A DNA stretch of 64,000 nt from Caenibius tardaugens NBRC 16725 (GTDB lineage: Bacteria; Pseudomonadota; Alphaproteobacteria; Sphingomonadales; Sphingomonadaceae). This document shows, piece after piece, positions 39,695-48,320 of this stretch. Made by a program: the position numbers and the translations under genes. The stretch covers positions 186,001-250,000 of the forward strand of contig NZ_CP034179.1 of NCBI RefSeq assembly GCF_003860345.1. The letters are read 5' to 3'. The notes under the pieces are model-generated. The model was not told the DNA's origin. It saw only the letters and a list, made by a program, of their open reading frames with translations, and did not search any database. Positions within the stretch are counted from its first letter, which is position 1. Every line of letters begins with the position of its first letter.

Positions 39695-41068
39695 TTACGC
39701 GCGCGGCAAGTCTTTCGGCGGGGACTGTCCCCCCGTTTCTGGCGATGCCAGCGCATCGTGCGATTCCAGGCGCCAGATGACCCCTGTGGAATGGTAATCG
39801 AGCGAAACCTCCGCGTTCAGGCTCTGGCGCGGAACATCGAGGATGAGCGTTGTGCCAAACCCGGTATTCTGCGGAATAACTGTCGCAGGACCGCCCCGCT
39901 CCGTCCATTGTATGGCAAAATGGTTGTTGGCGGTGTCCACGTCCCAATGGAGGGTCACAGCGCCCTCTGCCACGGAAAGCGCCCCATATTTCAGCGAATT
40001 GGTGGCAAGTTCGTAAAGCGCCATCCCCACAGCTTCCGCTGCGCGTGGATTCAGCGCGGCATCCGCCCCATCGATGGCGATCTGCCGCTGCCCTTCCCCG
40101 AGGAATCTGAGCTGCAGCGCAACCAGTTCGCTCAGCGGCACCTCTCGCCAGTTTTGCCGGACCAGAATATCCTGATTGACGGAAAGGCTGGATAACCGGC
40201 GGTCAAAACTCTCCAGAAATGCGGGCGTCACCCCGTGCGTGCGCCGGGCAATGGCACGGATTTTCATCAACATATTCTTTGATCGGTGATTGACCTCATT
40301 CAGCAGCAGACCGATGTGTTCGGCCTGCTGACGCTGCTCGGTGATATCGGTGTTCGTGCCAAACCATTCAGTGATTGCACCGGTCTCATCAGCCACAGGC
40401 ACCGCGTGCGAGAGAAACCACCGATAGTCCCCGTTGGCACCGCGTAGCGGGAACAGATCCTCCCAAGGCTCCCCCAGTTCCAGGCACCGCCTGAACTTCG
40501 CGCTTACCCGTTCCACATGATCGGGATGATGCACCCACATCGGACCATGCACGGACATCGTCTCAAAGTTCAGGCCGGTGAATTCATACCACCGGCGATT
40601 GAACCAGGTGACCCGGCCATCGGCACCCAGAATCCATGCGAACTGGGTGATGTTGTCAGCCAGCATTCGAAAACGCCGTTCGCTGTTCCGCCAGCGATCG
40701 ATCATCGCGATGCGCTGACTGGCATCACGAATATTCTTGCTGGCACCGATGATATTGCCGCGCTTGTCCCTGACCGGCGACACCGCCACGGCCACGTGAA
40801 CCGTGTGCCCGTCCTTGTGGAGGCGCTCGGTATAAAACTCCCCCACACGCTCCCCCGCATGAATACGCGCGAGAATATCGTCTTCTTCCTGTTGTCGTCC
40901 TTCGGGGATCAGCCGCCGGATAGAATGCCCGATCATTTCCCGGGCGCTAAATCCGAAAATCCTTTCGGCTGCCGGATTCCAAATAATAATCCGGCTTTCC
41001 AAATCTTTAGCAATAATAGCGTCATCTGAAGATTCGATCAGAGCGGCATAATGATACTCTACCTCCAT
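39695..41068 (-). CDS. PAS-PAS HWE-family histidine kinase
   Basis: Cytoplasmic sensor kinase, 457 residues, without membrane segments. Two PAS domains (about 8-125 and 130-245) precede the phospho-acceptor helix EVNHRSKNMLMKIRA (His at about 261) and NWRE, the Trp-x-Glu that defines HWE kinases. The ATPase part has a degraded G-box (NTGFGTTLIL). No response regulator is adjacent. ATG 41068 is better spaced from GGGAAGGG than ATG 41071. Confidence 0.92.
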   Translation of the reverse strand: MEVEYHYAALIESSDDAIIAKDLESRIIIWNPAAERIFGFSAREMIGHSIRRLIPEGRQQEEDDILARIHAGERVGEFYTERLHKDGHTVHVAVAVSPVRDKRGNIIGASKNIRDASQRIAMIDRWRNSERRFRMLADNITQFAWILGADGRVTWFNRRWYEFTGLNFETMSVHGPMWVHHPDHVERVSAKFRRCLELGEPWEDLFPLRGANGDYRWFLSHAVPVADETGAITEWFGTNTDITEQRQQAEHIGLLLNEVNHRSKNMLMKIRAIARRTHGVTPAFLESFDRRLSSLSVNQDILVRQNWREVPLSELVALQLRFLGEGQRQIAIDGADAALNPRAAEAVGMALYELATNSLKYGALSVAEGAVTLHWDVDTANNHFAIQWTERGGPATVIPQNTGFGTTLILDVPRQSLNAEVSLDYHSTGVIWRLESHDALASPETGGQSPPKDLPRA

Positions 41069-41169
41069 CATGCCCTTCCCTCATCTGATGAAAGCGTGAC
41101 TGCCAAGACTGGCAGAACGCTATCTCCATTTGGGCACTATGGCGAATCTATTCCCGTCAAAGGTCAACC

Positions 41170-42378
41170 TTATAGTCCGGCCTTACGCAGTGCCTGATCG
41201 AGATCGTCGATGAGATCCTGAGGGTCTTCCAGTCCGACACTGATGCGCAGCATCCCTTCGGTGACACCCATCGCAGCCCGGGTTTCCGCCGCGAGGCTGG
41301 AATGGGTGGTCGATGCCGGATGCGTCATCAGCGTTTTGGAATCGCCGATATTGTTCGAAATATCGATCAGTTCCAGCGCGTCGAGAATGGCGTGTGCTGC
41401 TTCACGGCCGCCATCGATCTCGAACGAGAAGATCGAGCCCGGCTTGATCATCTGCTTCTGCACCAGTGCGAATTGCGGATGGCTGGGCAACCCGGGATGC
41501 AGAATGCGCGGCACCCGCGTTTCGAGAAAGCGCCCCACTTCCAGCGCGTTATCCGCCTGGCGATTGGCACGCAGGTCGAGCGTTTCCAGCCCCTTGAGCA
41601 CCACCCACGCACTGAAAGGCGACAATGTCGGCCCGGTATTGCGCTGGAACGGCAGCAGATGATTGTTGATGAAATCTGCGGACCCGCAGACCGCGCCCGC
41701 CAACACCCGGCCTTGCCCGTCCATCAGCTTGGTCGCGGAATAGGCCACGACATCGGCACCGAATTCCAGCGGCCGTTGCAGCGCGCTGGTTGCGAAAGCA
41801 TTGTCCACCACGCTGCGAATGCCATGTTCGCGCGCCAATGCGCAGACCGCCGCGACATCGACGATATCCATTGTCGGGTTCGCAGGGGTTTCGAAGAAGA
41901 ACATTTTTGTGTTGGGCCGGATCGCCGCTTTCCACGCATCGAGATCGCGCCCGTCAACCGGGGTCGCCTCGATCGCAAAGCGCGGCAGGAGATTATCCGT
42001 TACCCAGCGCGTGGGCCCGAAGGCCGCCTGTGCAACCACCAGATGATCGCCCGCCGACAACTGGCACAGCATCGCCGCCGTCATCGCGGCCATGCCCGAT
42101 GCCTGAACCCGGCACGCTTCCGCCCCTTCCATCAGCGCGATGCGTTCTTCCAGCATCTGCACCGAAGGGTTTTGCGTGCGCGAATAGGTCATTCCCGGTT
42201 CCTCGCCGGCGAAGCGCGCGGCCGGGGTTGCCGCATCGTCGTAGGAATAGCCGGAAGTAAGGAAAATCGCTTCGCTCGTTTCGCCCTGTTCGGAGCGCCA
42301 CGTGCCACCACGGACAGCCCGCGTCGCAGGCCGCCATTTGGTCGTAATCGAACGGTTCTGACCGGTGTTCTTCTTCAT
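41170..42378 (-). CDS. metZ: O-succinylhomoserine sulfhydrylase
   Basis: PLP enzyme making homocysteine from O-succinylhomoserine and sulfide. It has 402 residues. YSATKLMDGQGRVLAG includes the PLP Lys and the DGQGR typical of MetZ rather than cystathionine gamma-synthase. TYSRTQNPSVQMLEERIA and ASGMAAMTAA are the usual N-terminal elements. ATG 42378 begins the family alignment; the frame continues upstream to 42414 without support. Confidence 0.95.
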   Translation of the reverse strand: MKKNTGQNRSITTKWRPATRAVRGGTWRSEQGETSEAIFLTSGYSYDDAATPAARFAGEEPGMTYSRTQNPSVQMLEERIALMEGAEACRVQASGMAAMTAAMLCQLSAGDHLVVAQAAFGPTRWVTDNLLPRFAIEATPVDGRDLDAWKAAIRPNTKMFFFETPANPTMDIVDVAAVCALAREHGIRSVVDNAFATSALQRPLEFGADVVAYSATKLMDGQGRVLAGAVCGSADFINNHLLPFQRNTGPTLSPFSAWVVLKGLETLDLRANRQADNALEVGRFLETRVPRILHPGLPSHPQFALVQKQMIKPGSIFSFEIDGGREAAHAILDALELIDISNNIGDSKTLMTHPASTTHSSLAAETRAAMGVTEGMLRISVGLEDPQDLIDDLDQALRKAGL

Positions 42379-42446
42379 GGGCGCGCGTTTAATCGCGCCC
42401 ACCGGCCGGGGCAAGCGGCGATATAGCCTGATCGGACATTACCATC

Positions 42447-42496
42447 CCGATTTTCGGGTCATGCCGATTTTCGGGTCATGCCGATTTTAGGGCCAT
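42447..42496. repeat. Three-unit 17-bp tandem repeat
   Basis: CCGATTTTCGGGTCATG occurs at 42447-42463 and 42464-42480, then a degenerate copy at 42481-42496. It lies between metZ and leuB on the same strand. Confidence 0.9.
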
Positions 42497-42513
42497 CCGA
42501 TTTCAGATGGCCC
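42490..42513 (-). terminator. Hairpin after leuB
   Basis: GGGCCATC (42490-42497) pairs with GATGGCCC (42506-42513), 33 bases past the leuB stop; TAAAAT follows on the minus strand. A weak terminator is possible. Confidence 0.5.
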
Positions 42514-42545
42514 CTTGCCAGGACATCTTGTCAGAACATCCCGAA

Positions 42546-43604
42546 TCAGAGGCGTGCGAGCACCGCATCGCCAATTTCAGCCGTGCCAGCCGTGCCACCC
42601 AGATCGCCGCCGCGAATCCCGTCAGCCAATGCTTGCGCAACGGCCGCCTCGATCCGGACAGCTTCCGCTTCCAGCCCGAAACTGTGGCGCAGCATGATGG
42701 CAAGGCTCAGGATCATCGCCATGGGATTGGCCTTGCCCTGCCCGGCAATGTCCGGCGCGCTGCCGTGAATCGGCTCGAACAGGCCCTTGGTGCCGTATTG
42801 CGTTTGCGTTTCACCCAGCGCGGCGCTGGCAAGAAGCCCAATCGAACCGACACACATGCTCGCCTGATCCGACAGGATGTCGCCAAACATGTTGCCCGTC
42901 ACGATCACGTCGAACTGGCCCGGATCGCGCACCAGCTGCATCGCCGCGTTATCGACGTACATATGGCTCAGCGCGACATCGGGATATTCCGCGCCAACTT
43001 CGATCATCACATCGCGCCACAACTGGAACGTCTCCAGCACATTCGATTTGTCGACCGAACACAGCCGCCCCTTGCGCCCCTGCGCCGCGCGGAACGCCAC
43101 ATGGGCGATCCGGCGCACTTCGTCCTCGGCATAAGACATCAGGTCCCAGCCCTGACGACGGCCATCGTCCAGCGTGCGAATGCCCTTCTCGCCAAAGTAT
43201 ACGTCGCCGTTCAGTTCGCGCACGATCAGCATGTCGATCTTGCCGGCCACTTCGGGGCGCAGCGCGGACATTTCTTCCAGCCCGGCAAACATCGTGGCCG
43301 GACGCAGATTGGCGAACAGCGTGAGTTCGCGCCGCAGGCCAAGAATTGCCTGTTCGGGGCGCAGATGGCGTTCGAGATTATCGCATTCGAAATCGCCGAC
43401 AGCGCCAAACAGGATCGCGTCGGCTTCATGCGCGATACGGATGGTATCTGCGTGCAAAGGGTGGCCAAGCTTGCGATAACCGGCGCCGCCAACATAGCCT
43501 TCCATCAATGTGACATCGGGCAGTGCGAGCGCATCGAGAACCCGCAGCGCCTCATGCATGATTTCGGGACCGATGCCGTCTCCGGCGAAAACCGCGATCT
43601 TCAT
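42546..43604 (-). CDS. leuB: 3-isopropylmalate dehydrogenase
   Basis: Third step of leucine synthesis, oxidative decarboxylation of 3-isopropylmalate. It has 352 residues, with [29 protein letters not shown]-type N-terminal parts, [23 protein letters not shown] and [21 protein letters not shown]. It begins 16 bases after recO. leuC and leuD are not in the window. Confidence 0.96.
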   Translation of the reverse strand: MKIAVFAGDGIGPEIMHEALRVLDALALPDVTLMEGYVGGAGYRKLGHPLHADTIRIAHEADAILFGAVGDFECDNLERHLRPEQAILGLRRELTLFANLRPATMFAGLEEMSALRPEVAGKIDMLIVRELNGDVYFGEKGIRTLDDGRRQGWDLMSYAEDEVRRIAHVAFRAAQGRKGRLCSVDKSNVLETFQLWRDVMIEVGAEYPDVALSHMYVDNAAMQLVRDPGQFDVIVTGNMFGDILSDQASMCVGSIGLLASAALGETQTQYGTKGLFEPIHGSAPDIAGQGKANPMAMILSLAIMLRHSFGLEAEAVRIEAAVAQALADGIRGGDLGGTAGTAEIGDAVLARL

Positions 43605-43620
43605 GAACTATCTTCCTGGT

Positions 43621-44229
43621 CTAATGGGATCCCGCGATCCGGGCGAGCCGGTCGCGCAGCATTGCGCGCGCCGCCATAACGTTTCCGCGGCGGTCGGCAA
43701 GGCAGTATCGCGCGATCAGCAGGCCCATGCGATCAAAAGCCGCCAGATCCCCCGTCCATTCCCCCAGCGGGCCGGGATCGCCGCCTCCATACCCCAGTTC
43801 CCGCATCAGCAGCGCTTCATAGCGCAAGAGCGCCTCAGCCCAGCCGCGCGCTGAAGGCGCATGACAAATTGCCGTAAGTAATGCCGATAATGAACTGTAA
43901 AGATTTGGATATGATTGCCGTTCCGGCAGAGTGGATGCCGTCAGCGCGCAAACCCATGTCATCGCCGCTGCGGGCAAGGGTTCCGCCAGCCACGGGCCGC
44001 GACTTTCGACAAGTTCCACTTTCGCAAAGGGTAATTGATTTTCGGAACGCGCGCGCATGTCCAGATCGACAAGGTTGCCCGGGATCACAACCGGACGCAG
44101 TGCGCGCCCCCGCCCTCCTGCGACATAGCCCGCCACCATGCCATGCTCCTCGGTCAACAGGCGCGCGATTATCGCGGTTTCACCGTGTGGCCGGGCAGCA
44201 CAAAGGATGGCGGGGGCGCGAAAATGCAT
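43621..44229 (-). CDS. recO: DNA repair protein RecO
   Basis: RecF-pathway mediator that loads RecA and anneals strands. It has 202 residues, shorter than the E. coli protein (242). The N-terminal OB fold begins APAILCAARPHGETAIIARL, with the GMVAGYVAGGRG loop. The four scattered cysteines do not form a CxxC zinc site. It is the promoter-proximal partner of leuB. Confidence 0.93.
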   Translation of the reverse strand: MHFRAPAILCAARPHGETAIIARLLTEEHGMVAGYVAGGRGRALRPVVIPGNLVDLDMRARSENQLPFAKVELVESRGPWLAEPLPAAAMTWVCALTASTLPERQSYPNLYSSLSALLTAICHAPSARGWAEALLRYEALLMRELGYGGGDPGPLGEWTGDLAAFDRMGLLIARYCLADRRGNVMAARAMLRDRLARIAGSH

Positions 44230-44359
44230 AGGCGATGCATGTGGCCCGATGACCGGTCAAACGCAATGGACCGCGACATGGTGACTGGAACCGGAAATGG
44301 CAGGGGACAACGCCCCGCCCTTGCCCTTGTAAAACGCCGGAAGAACCGGGCGTTCGCGA

Positions 44360-44608
44360 TCAGGCTTTCTGCTTCGCTTCCAACGCGGCGAGGCGTTCGG
44401 AAAGTTTTTCATTTTCTTCCCGTGCCTTGGCTGCCATTTCTTTGACAGCATCAAATTCTTCGCGACTGACAAAATCAAGGCCACCCAAGGTTTCCTTCAG
44501 CCGTTCGCGTGCGCCATCACGGGCTTCCCGGGTCATCCCCGCGAATGTACCAGCGGCGCTGTTCATCAGCTTGACGAAGTCGGCGATCAGAGGATTTTCG
44601 CTTTGCAT
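44360..44608 (-). CDS. ubiK: UbiK-family ubiquinone synthesis accessory factor
   Basis: It has 82 residues, a short alpha-helical protein of the BMFP/UbiK type. The N-terminal helix is amphipathic and the C-terminal part (VSREEFDAVKEMAAKAREENEKL) forms a coiled coil, as in the trimeric UbiK. It is probably a peripheral membrane protein supporting the aerobic ubiquinone complex. Confidence 0.85.
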   Translation of the reverse strand: MQSENPLIADFVKLMNSAAGTFAGMTREARDGARERLKETLGGLDFVSREEFDAVKEMAAKAREENEKLSERLAALEAKQKA

Positions 44609-44672
44609 GGCGGGTATGTGGTCCTGCGCACGCGGCTTGTCCAGTGGCCTGAAGCGCGCAGGGCACCTCTGC

Positions 44673-45227
44673 CTAAAATTCTATGCGCTGCACCGCCCCA
44701 CTGGCGTTGCTGCCATCGGCATAGGGGTTAAGCTCCAGAATTTGCCAGGTGAGCACGCCCGCAAACAGGACCCACGCGAGATAGGGCAGCAACAGCGCAC
44801 CTGCGTACCACCGGATACGCCAGAACAGCACCGTGGTTACCGCCACGGCAATCGCCAGAACGCCAAGCAATACCAGCGACGCGGAAATCTTGTGCGCGGC
44901 AAAAAACAACGGTGCCCATGCGAGATTGAGCGCCAGTTGGACAAGGAACATGGCAATCGCCGACCCACGCCCACGGGCACCCCATGCGGAACAGACAACC
45001 GCGAACGCGAAACCCATCATCAGATAGAGGATAGTCCAGACAATCCCGAACGTTGCCGGCGGCGGATAAATGCCGGGCTTGCCCAGCGAATCGAACCAGA
45101 GATTACCCGGCCCACTGCCCGCCAGTTCCCCCGAAAGAAAACCGGCCAGCAAGACAGCCGGCATCAGCAACAGCGCCCAGCGGGCCAGACTGGCTCGCAA
45201 TTGCCCTTGCGAGGCGAGAAGATTCAT
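44673..45227 (-). CDS. tspO: TspO/MBR family membrane protein
   Basis: Five hydrophobic segments in 184 residues. PGIYPPPATFGIVWTILYLMMG, AWAPLFFAAH and LLPYLAWVLFAGVLTW are the tryptophan-sensory-protein signature. It is likely a porphyrin/ligand-binding inner-membrane protein. ATG 45227 gives near-normal length; an ATG at 45278 adds 17 residues without a ribosome site. Confidence 0.9.
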   Translation of the reverse strand: MNLLASQGQLRASLARWALLLMPAVLLAGFLSGELAGSGPGNLWFDSLGKPGIYPPPATFGIVWTILYLMMGFAFAVVCSAWGARGRGSAIAMFLVQLALNLAWAPLFFAAHKISASLVLLGVLAIAVAVTTVLFWRIRWYAGALLLPYLAWVLFAGVLTWQILELNPYADGSNASGAVQRIEF

Positions 45228-45345
45228 CCGCAACCCCCGTTGATTCGCAGCGGATATTGGCGGGGCGACGGGCCGCATGCAATTAGTCGATTTAGCTTTG
45301 TTCCCAAACGGGACTTCAGAAGCACCAATTATTTCAATGCGCGGA

Positions 45346-46083
45346 TCATGCGCGCTGTGCAGCGATCAGAAATTCCACATTGCCTTCGGGGCCCGTGATC
45401 GGACTTTCGACGATACCGTCCACCGCCCAGCCTTCGCTTTCAAGCCAGGCGCGCACCTCATCGCATACGCGGGCATGCAAGGCGGGATCGCGCACGACGC
45501 CACCCTTGCCCACTTCCCCTTTGCCGACTTCGAACTGGGGCTTGATCAGGGCCACGAGACGGCATTCGGGTGACGCGAGTTTTAGAGGTACTTCCAATAC
45601 CTTATGCAACGAAATGAAGGACGCATCGCAAACCACCCAGGTACAGGGCGCATCGATCATTTCCGGTGTCAGAATGCGGGCGCTGGTCTGCTCAAGAACG
45701 GTGACCCGCGGGTCCTGGCGCAGTTTCCACGCCAATTGGTTAGTGCCAGAATCGACGGCAAAAACCCGTTCAGCCCCCTTGCTGAGCAGCACATCGGTAA
45801 ACCCGCCGGTCGAACTGCCGATATCCATCGCCACCACACCCGTGGGATCGAGTGCGAAATGATCGATCGCATGCGCAAGCTTGATTCCACCGCGCGATAC
45901 CCATGGATGATCCCGCCCTTTCAGGACGATTTCCACATCTTCCGCGAATTGCTGCCCCGGTTTGTCGGCCTTGCGGTCCCCCACCATGACCAGTCCGGCC
46001 ATGACAAGCGCCTGCGCCCGTGCCCTGCTTTCCGCCAGCCCGCGCATAACGAGCAATTGGTCGATCCGTTGTTTCTGTGCCAC
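45346..46083 (-). CDS. tlyA: TlyA-family S4-domain RNA methyltransferase
   Basis: It has 245 residues from the proposed GTG at 46083. The S4 RNA-binding domain (QRIDQLLVMRGLAESRARAQ) precedes a FtsJ-like methyltransferase with DIGSSTGGFTDVLLSKGA as the SAM site. It probably makes ribose methylations in rRNA; the older name is hemolysin A. The start is uncertain: in-frame ATGs at 46137 and 46140 would lie only 7-10 bases from the divergent gene at 46148. Confidence 0.88.
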   Translation of the reverse strand: MAQKQRIDQLLVMRGLAESRARAQALVMAGLVMVGDRKADKPGQQFAEDVEIVLKGRDHPWVSRGGIKLAHAIDHFALDPTGVVAMDIGSSTGGFTDVLLSKGAERVFAVDSGTNQLAWKLRQDPRVTVLEQTSARILTPEMIDAPCTWVVCDASFISLHKVLEVPLKLASPECRLVALIKPQFEVGKGEVGKGGVVRDPALHARVCDEVRAWLESEGWAVDGIVESPITGPEGNVEFLIAAQRA

Positions 46084-46147
46084 AAACCGGCCGATAGCCG
46101 ACCGAGCCCTCTTGAGCCAGCACCCGCTTCGGGCCATCATCGCCAAC

Positions 46148-46660
46148 ATGACTTTGAAGCGTCTTACCCCCGTCGCCCTGCTCGCCCTCGCAGCGTGCGT
46201 TCCGCAAGCTTCCCCACCGACACCCACACCAACGCCCACACCCCGGCCGGTTGAACGACCCCAGCCGCCGGTTCCGGCCACGCCACCCGCCACATGGATG
46301 GATATGCCACGCACCCCGGGCGACTGGTCCTATCGTCAGGGACGGGCCACCTACACCTCACCGCAAGGTGGGGCGATCTTCACCATGGCCTGCGATCGCA
46401 GTGCCGGACGCATTACGCTTTTGCGCGCAGGGGTTGCCGGGGAACGCACGACCATGCGCATTTTTACAGAAACCGCCAGCCGCTCCCTCGATTCGGCAGG
46501 CGGCACCGCTGGCGTCAATGCTTCGCTGACAGCGCGCGATCCCTTGCTGGATGCCATGGCGTTCTCGAAAGGACGGTTCGCGGTGGAAGTGCCCAACGCG
46601 CAAACCCTCTACTTGCCAAGCTGGATCGAAGTATCGCGTGTAATCGAGGATTGCCGCTGA
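46148..46660 (+). CDS. Predicted lipoprotein with a Pro/Thr linker
   Basis: Function unknown; 170 residues. The lipobox LAAC places the lipid on Cys17. A Thr-Pro repeat linker (TPTPTPTPRP) leads to a domain starting near WMDMPRTPGDWSYRQ and ending VIEDCR, with a cysteine in the middle (FTMACDR). The promoter must overlap the tlyA 5' region. A GC hairpin follows 117 bases after the stop. Confidence 0.85.
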   Translation: MTLKRLTPVALLALAACVPQASPPTPTPTPTPRPVERPQPPVPATPPATWMDMPRTPGDWSYRQGRATYTSPQGGAIFTMACDRSAGRITLLRAGVAGERTTMRIFTETASRSLDSAGGTAGVNASLTARDPLLDAMAFSKGRFAVEVPNAQTLYLPSWIEVSRVIEDCR

Positions 46661-46777
46661 ATTCCGCGCAATACGGCCAGAAGACTCGCATTCGCAGGTC
46701 GACGTTTCCCGCGATTTTTCACCCCGGGATCAGCGTCGTGACGCCACCTTGCACATCGCGGGACCTGCAAACGACAA

Positions 46778-46800
46778 CGGGCCGGTGGATAACCGGCCCG
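46778..46800. terminator. GC-rich hairpin after the lipoprotein gene
   Basis: A 9-bp perfect stem CGGGCCGGT / ACCGGCCCG with a 5-nt loop. AAACCCC follows on the plus strand and TTGTCGTTT on the minus strand. Confidence 0.55.
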
Positions 46801-46948
46801 AAACCCCAATTCTGACGGCAAAATAATTGAATGCAAGACTTGTGTTGCGGCGCATCATGACTCACATTGGAGACAAGCCCGGGGAGGTTCCGGGTTTAGC
46901 CGCAAAAAACGGCGACTTTGGCTCAACAGCGCGAAAGGAGGTGATCCG

Positions 46949-47005
46949 ATGTCTCATGGTCCAGCAGAGAGGTCGGCTACGTTCCGCACGGAGCATTATC
47001 GCTGA
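46949..47005 (+). CDS. 18-codon minigene with a perfect anti-Shine-Dalgarno complement
   Basis: The sequence AAAGGAGGTGATCC (46934-46947) is complementary to the last 14 bases of typical bacterial 16S rRNA and is spaced ideally (7 bases from GGAGG) from ATG 46949. The frame encodes MSHGPAERSATFRTEHYR and ends TGA at 47003-47005. Codon use (TCT, CCA, AGG) is unlike the GC-rich neighbours. There is no run of Ile, Leu or Val, so it is not a classical branched-chain leader peptide. Confidence 0.55.
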   Translation: MSHGPAERSATFRTEHYR

Positions 47006-47063
47006 TCTAGTTCAGTAAGCGATAAAGGCTTTGTGGGCGGCACTTCCTGGCCGCTGACCATGT

Positions 47064-47100
47064 GAAAGGCCGTTCCCGGCGATTGTCGGGGCGGCCTTTC
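47064..47100 (+). terminator. Terminal hairpin of the ilvE leader
   Basis: GAAAGGCCG (47064-47072) pairs with CGGCCTTTC (47092-47100), with a second CCCGGC/GTCGGG pairing inside. TCATATCT follows, only moderately T-rich. It lies 122 bases before ilvE. Confidence 0.6.
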
Positions 47101-47222
47101 TCATATCTGCCGATAACGATCGCCTGCGGCACAGGCCGCTTTGCCCAGCTTCCCCCTTGCACCGAACGCCACATAGGCTTACCCGCGCGCCTGTCCCGCA
47201 AACAGGAGAGGTAACTCTGCCG

Positions 47223-48320
47223 ATGCCCGAAAATCAGGGTCTTACGTTCGAACGTCTTCCCCACCCCGCTCCGACAGATTCGGCACAGCGGGAACAGGCG
47301 CTCGCCAATCCCGGTTTCGGTTCGGTATTTTCGGACCACATGGTCACGATCGACTGGGAAGAAGGCAAAGGCTGGCACAATGCCACACTCGGCCCGCGCG
47401 TTCCGTTGAGCCTCGATCCGGCAACCGCCGTGCTGCACTATGCGCAGGAAATTTTCGAAGGGCTGAAAGCTTACCGGCAGGCCGATGGCACCGTTGCCCT
47501 GTTTCGCCCCGAAGCCAACGCCGCCCGTTTCAACGCATCCGCGCGTCGGCTGGCCATGGCGGAACTGCCTGAAGAGACATTCGTCGAATCGGTGCGCCTT
47601 CTGGTCGAAGCTGATCGCGACTGGTTCCCGACGGTTGAGGGCGGTTCGCTGTACCTGCGCCCCTTCATGATCGCATCGGAAGCCTTCCTGGGCGTGCGCC
47701 CTTCGAAGAAATTCAAATATATCGTTATCGCCAGCCCGGCCGGTAACTATTTCAAGTCGGGCGCACCTGCCGTGTCGATCTGGGTAAGCAGCGACTATTC
47801 GCGCGCGGCCCCCGGTGGCACCGGTGCCGCCAAATGCGGCGGCAATTACGCAGCCAGTCTCGTCCCCCAGGCCGAAGCGATCGCGCGTGGGCACGATCAG
47901 GTCGTGTTTCTCGATGCGGAAGAGCACAAATGGATCGAGGAACTGGGCGGCATGAACCTGTTCTTCGTGTTCGACGATGGCCGTATCGTCACCCCCCCGC
48001 TGACCGGCACCATTCTGCCGGGCATCACCCGCAACAGCCTGCTGACGCTGGCCCGGGAAGAAGGGCTCGATGTTCATGAGGAACGCTACAGTGTGGAACA
48101 GTGGCGCGCCGATGCCGCCAGCGGCAAACTGATCGAAACTTTCGCCTGCGGTACTGCGGCGGTTGTCACCCCCGTCGGGAAGATTGCCGATCGCAATGGC
48201 GAAGTACTGATCGGTTCAGGCGGCCCCGGCCAGCTTACACAGAAATTCCGCGAGAAACTCGTTGGTATTCAGCGCGGCACGGTCGAAGACAAACATGGCT
48301 GGATAACGAAGCTTTCCTGA
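47223..48320 (+). CDS. ilvE: Branched-chain amino acid aminotransferase
   Basis: PLP fold-type IV enzyme for the last step of Val, Leu and Ile synthesis. It has 365 residues, the long class with YAQEIFEGLKAYRQADG, GSLYLRPFMIAS, AAKCGGNYAASL, EELGGMNLFFV and CGTAAVVTPVG. ATG 47223 follows GAGAGG, an acceptable but long spacing. The last 105 bases overlap, in antisense, the end of the deacetylase-fold gene. Confidence 0.95.
   Translation: MPENQGLTFERLPHPAPTDSAQREQALANPGFGSVFSDHMVTIDWEEGKGWHNATLGPRVPLSLDPATAVLHYAQEIFEGLKAYRQADGTVALFRPEANAARFNASARRLAMAELPEETFVESVRLLVEADRDWFPTVEGGSLYLRPFMIASEAFLGVRPSKKFKYIVIASPAGNYFKSGAPAVSIWVSSDYSRAAPGGTGAAKCGGNYAASLVPQAEAIARGHDQVVFLDAEEHKWIEELGGMNLFFVFDDGRIVTPPLTGTILPGITRNSLLTLAREEGLDVHEERYSVEQWRADAASGKLIETFACGTAAVVTPVGKIADRNGEVLIGSGGPGQLTQKFREKLVGIQRGTVEDKHGWITKLS

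Larger units (their letters stand above)
46875..47100 (+). promoter_or_regulatory. Multi-hairpin leader RNA upstream of ilvE
   Basis: Five pairings are visible: 46875-46882/46890-46897 (loop contains GGAGG), GCCG/CGGC at 46899-46902/46910-46913, TTATCGCT/AGCGATAA at 46996-47003/47018-47025 (its 5' arm overlaps the minigene stop), GCGGC/GCCGC at 47037-47041/47050-47054, and the terminal hairpin 47064-47100. The AAAGGC at 47024-47029 could instead pair with the GCCTTT at 47094-47099, giving an alternative fold. The architecture is that of an attenuator or a translation-sensing RNA. Confidence 0.55.
46661..47222. other. 562-base region holding a structured leader and minigene
   Basis: No conventional gene. 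Contents in order: a GC hairpin (46778-46800); two small hairpins (46875-46897 and 46899-46913); an extreme ribosome site with an 18-codon frame (46934-47005); three more hairpins (46996-47025, 47037-47054, 47064-47100); then ilvE at 47223. No clear promoter was found. Confidence 0.6.

Noticed and set aside
42447-42496. CRISPR-like repeat
   Set aside because: Units are 17 bp, directly adjacent without spacers, and no cas gene is present.
46827-47018. 63-codon frame overlapping the ilvE leader
   Set aside because: It conflicts with the strongly marked minigene and has no ribosome site; it is probably chance.
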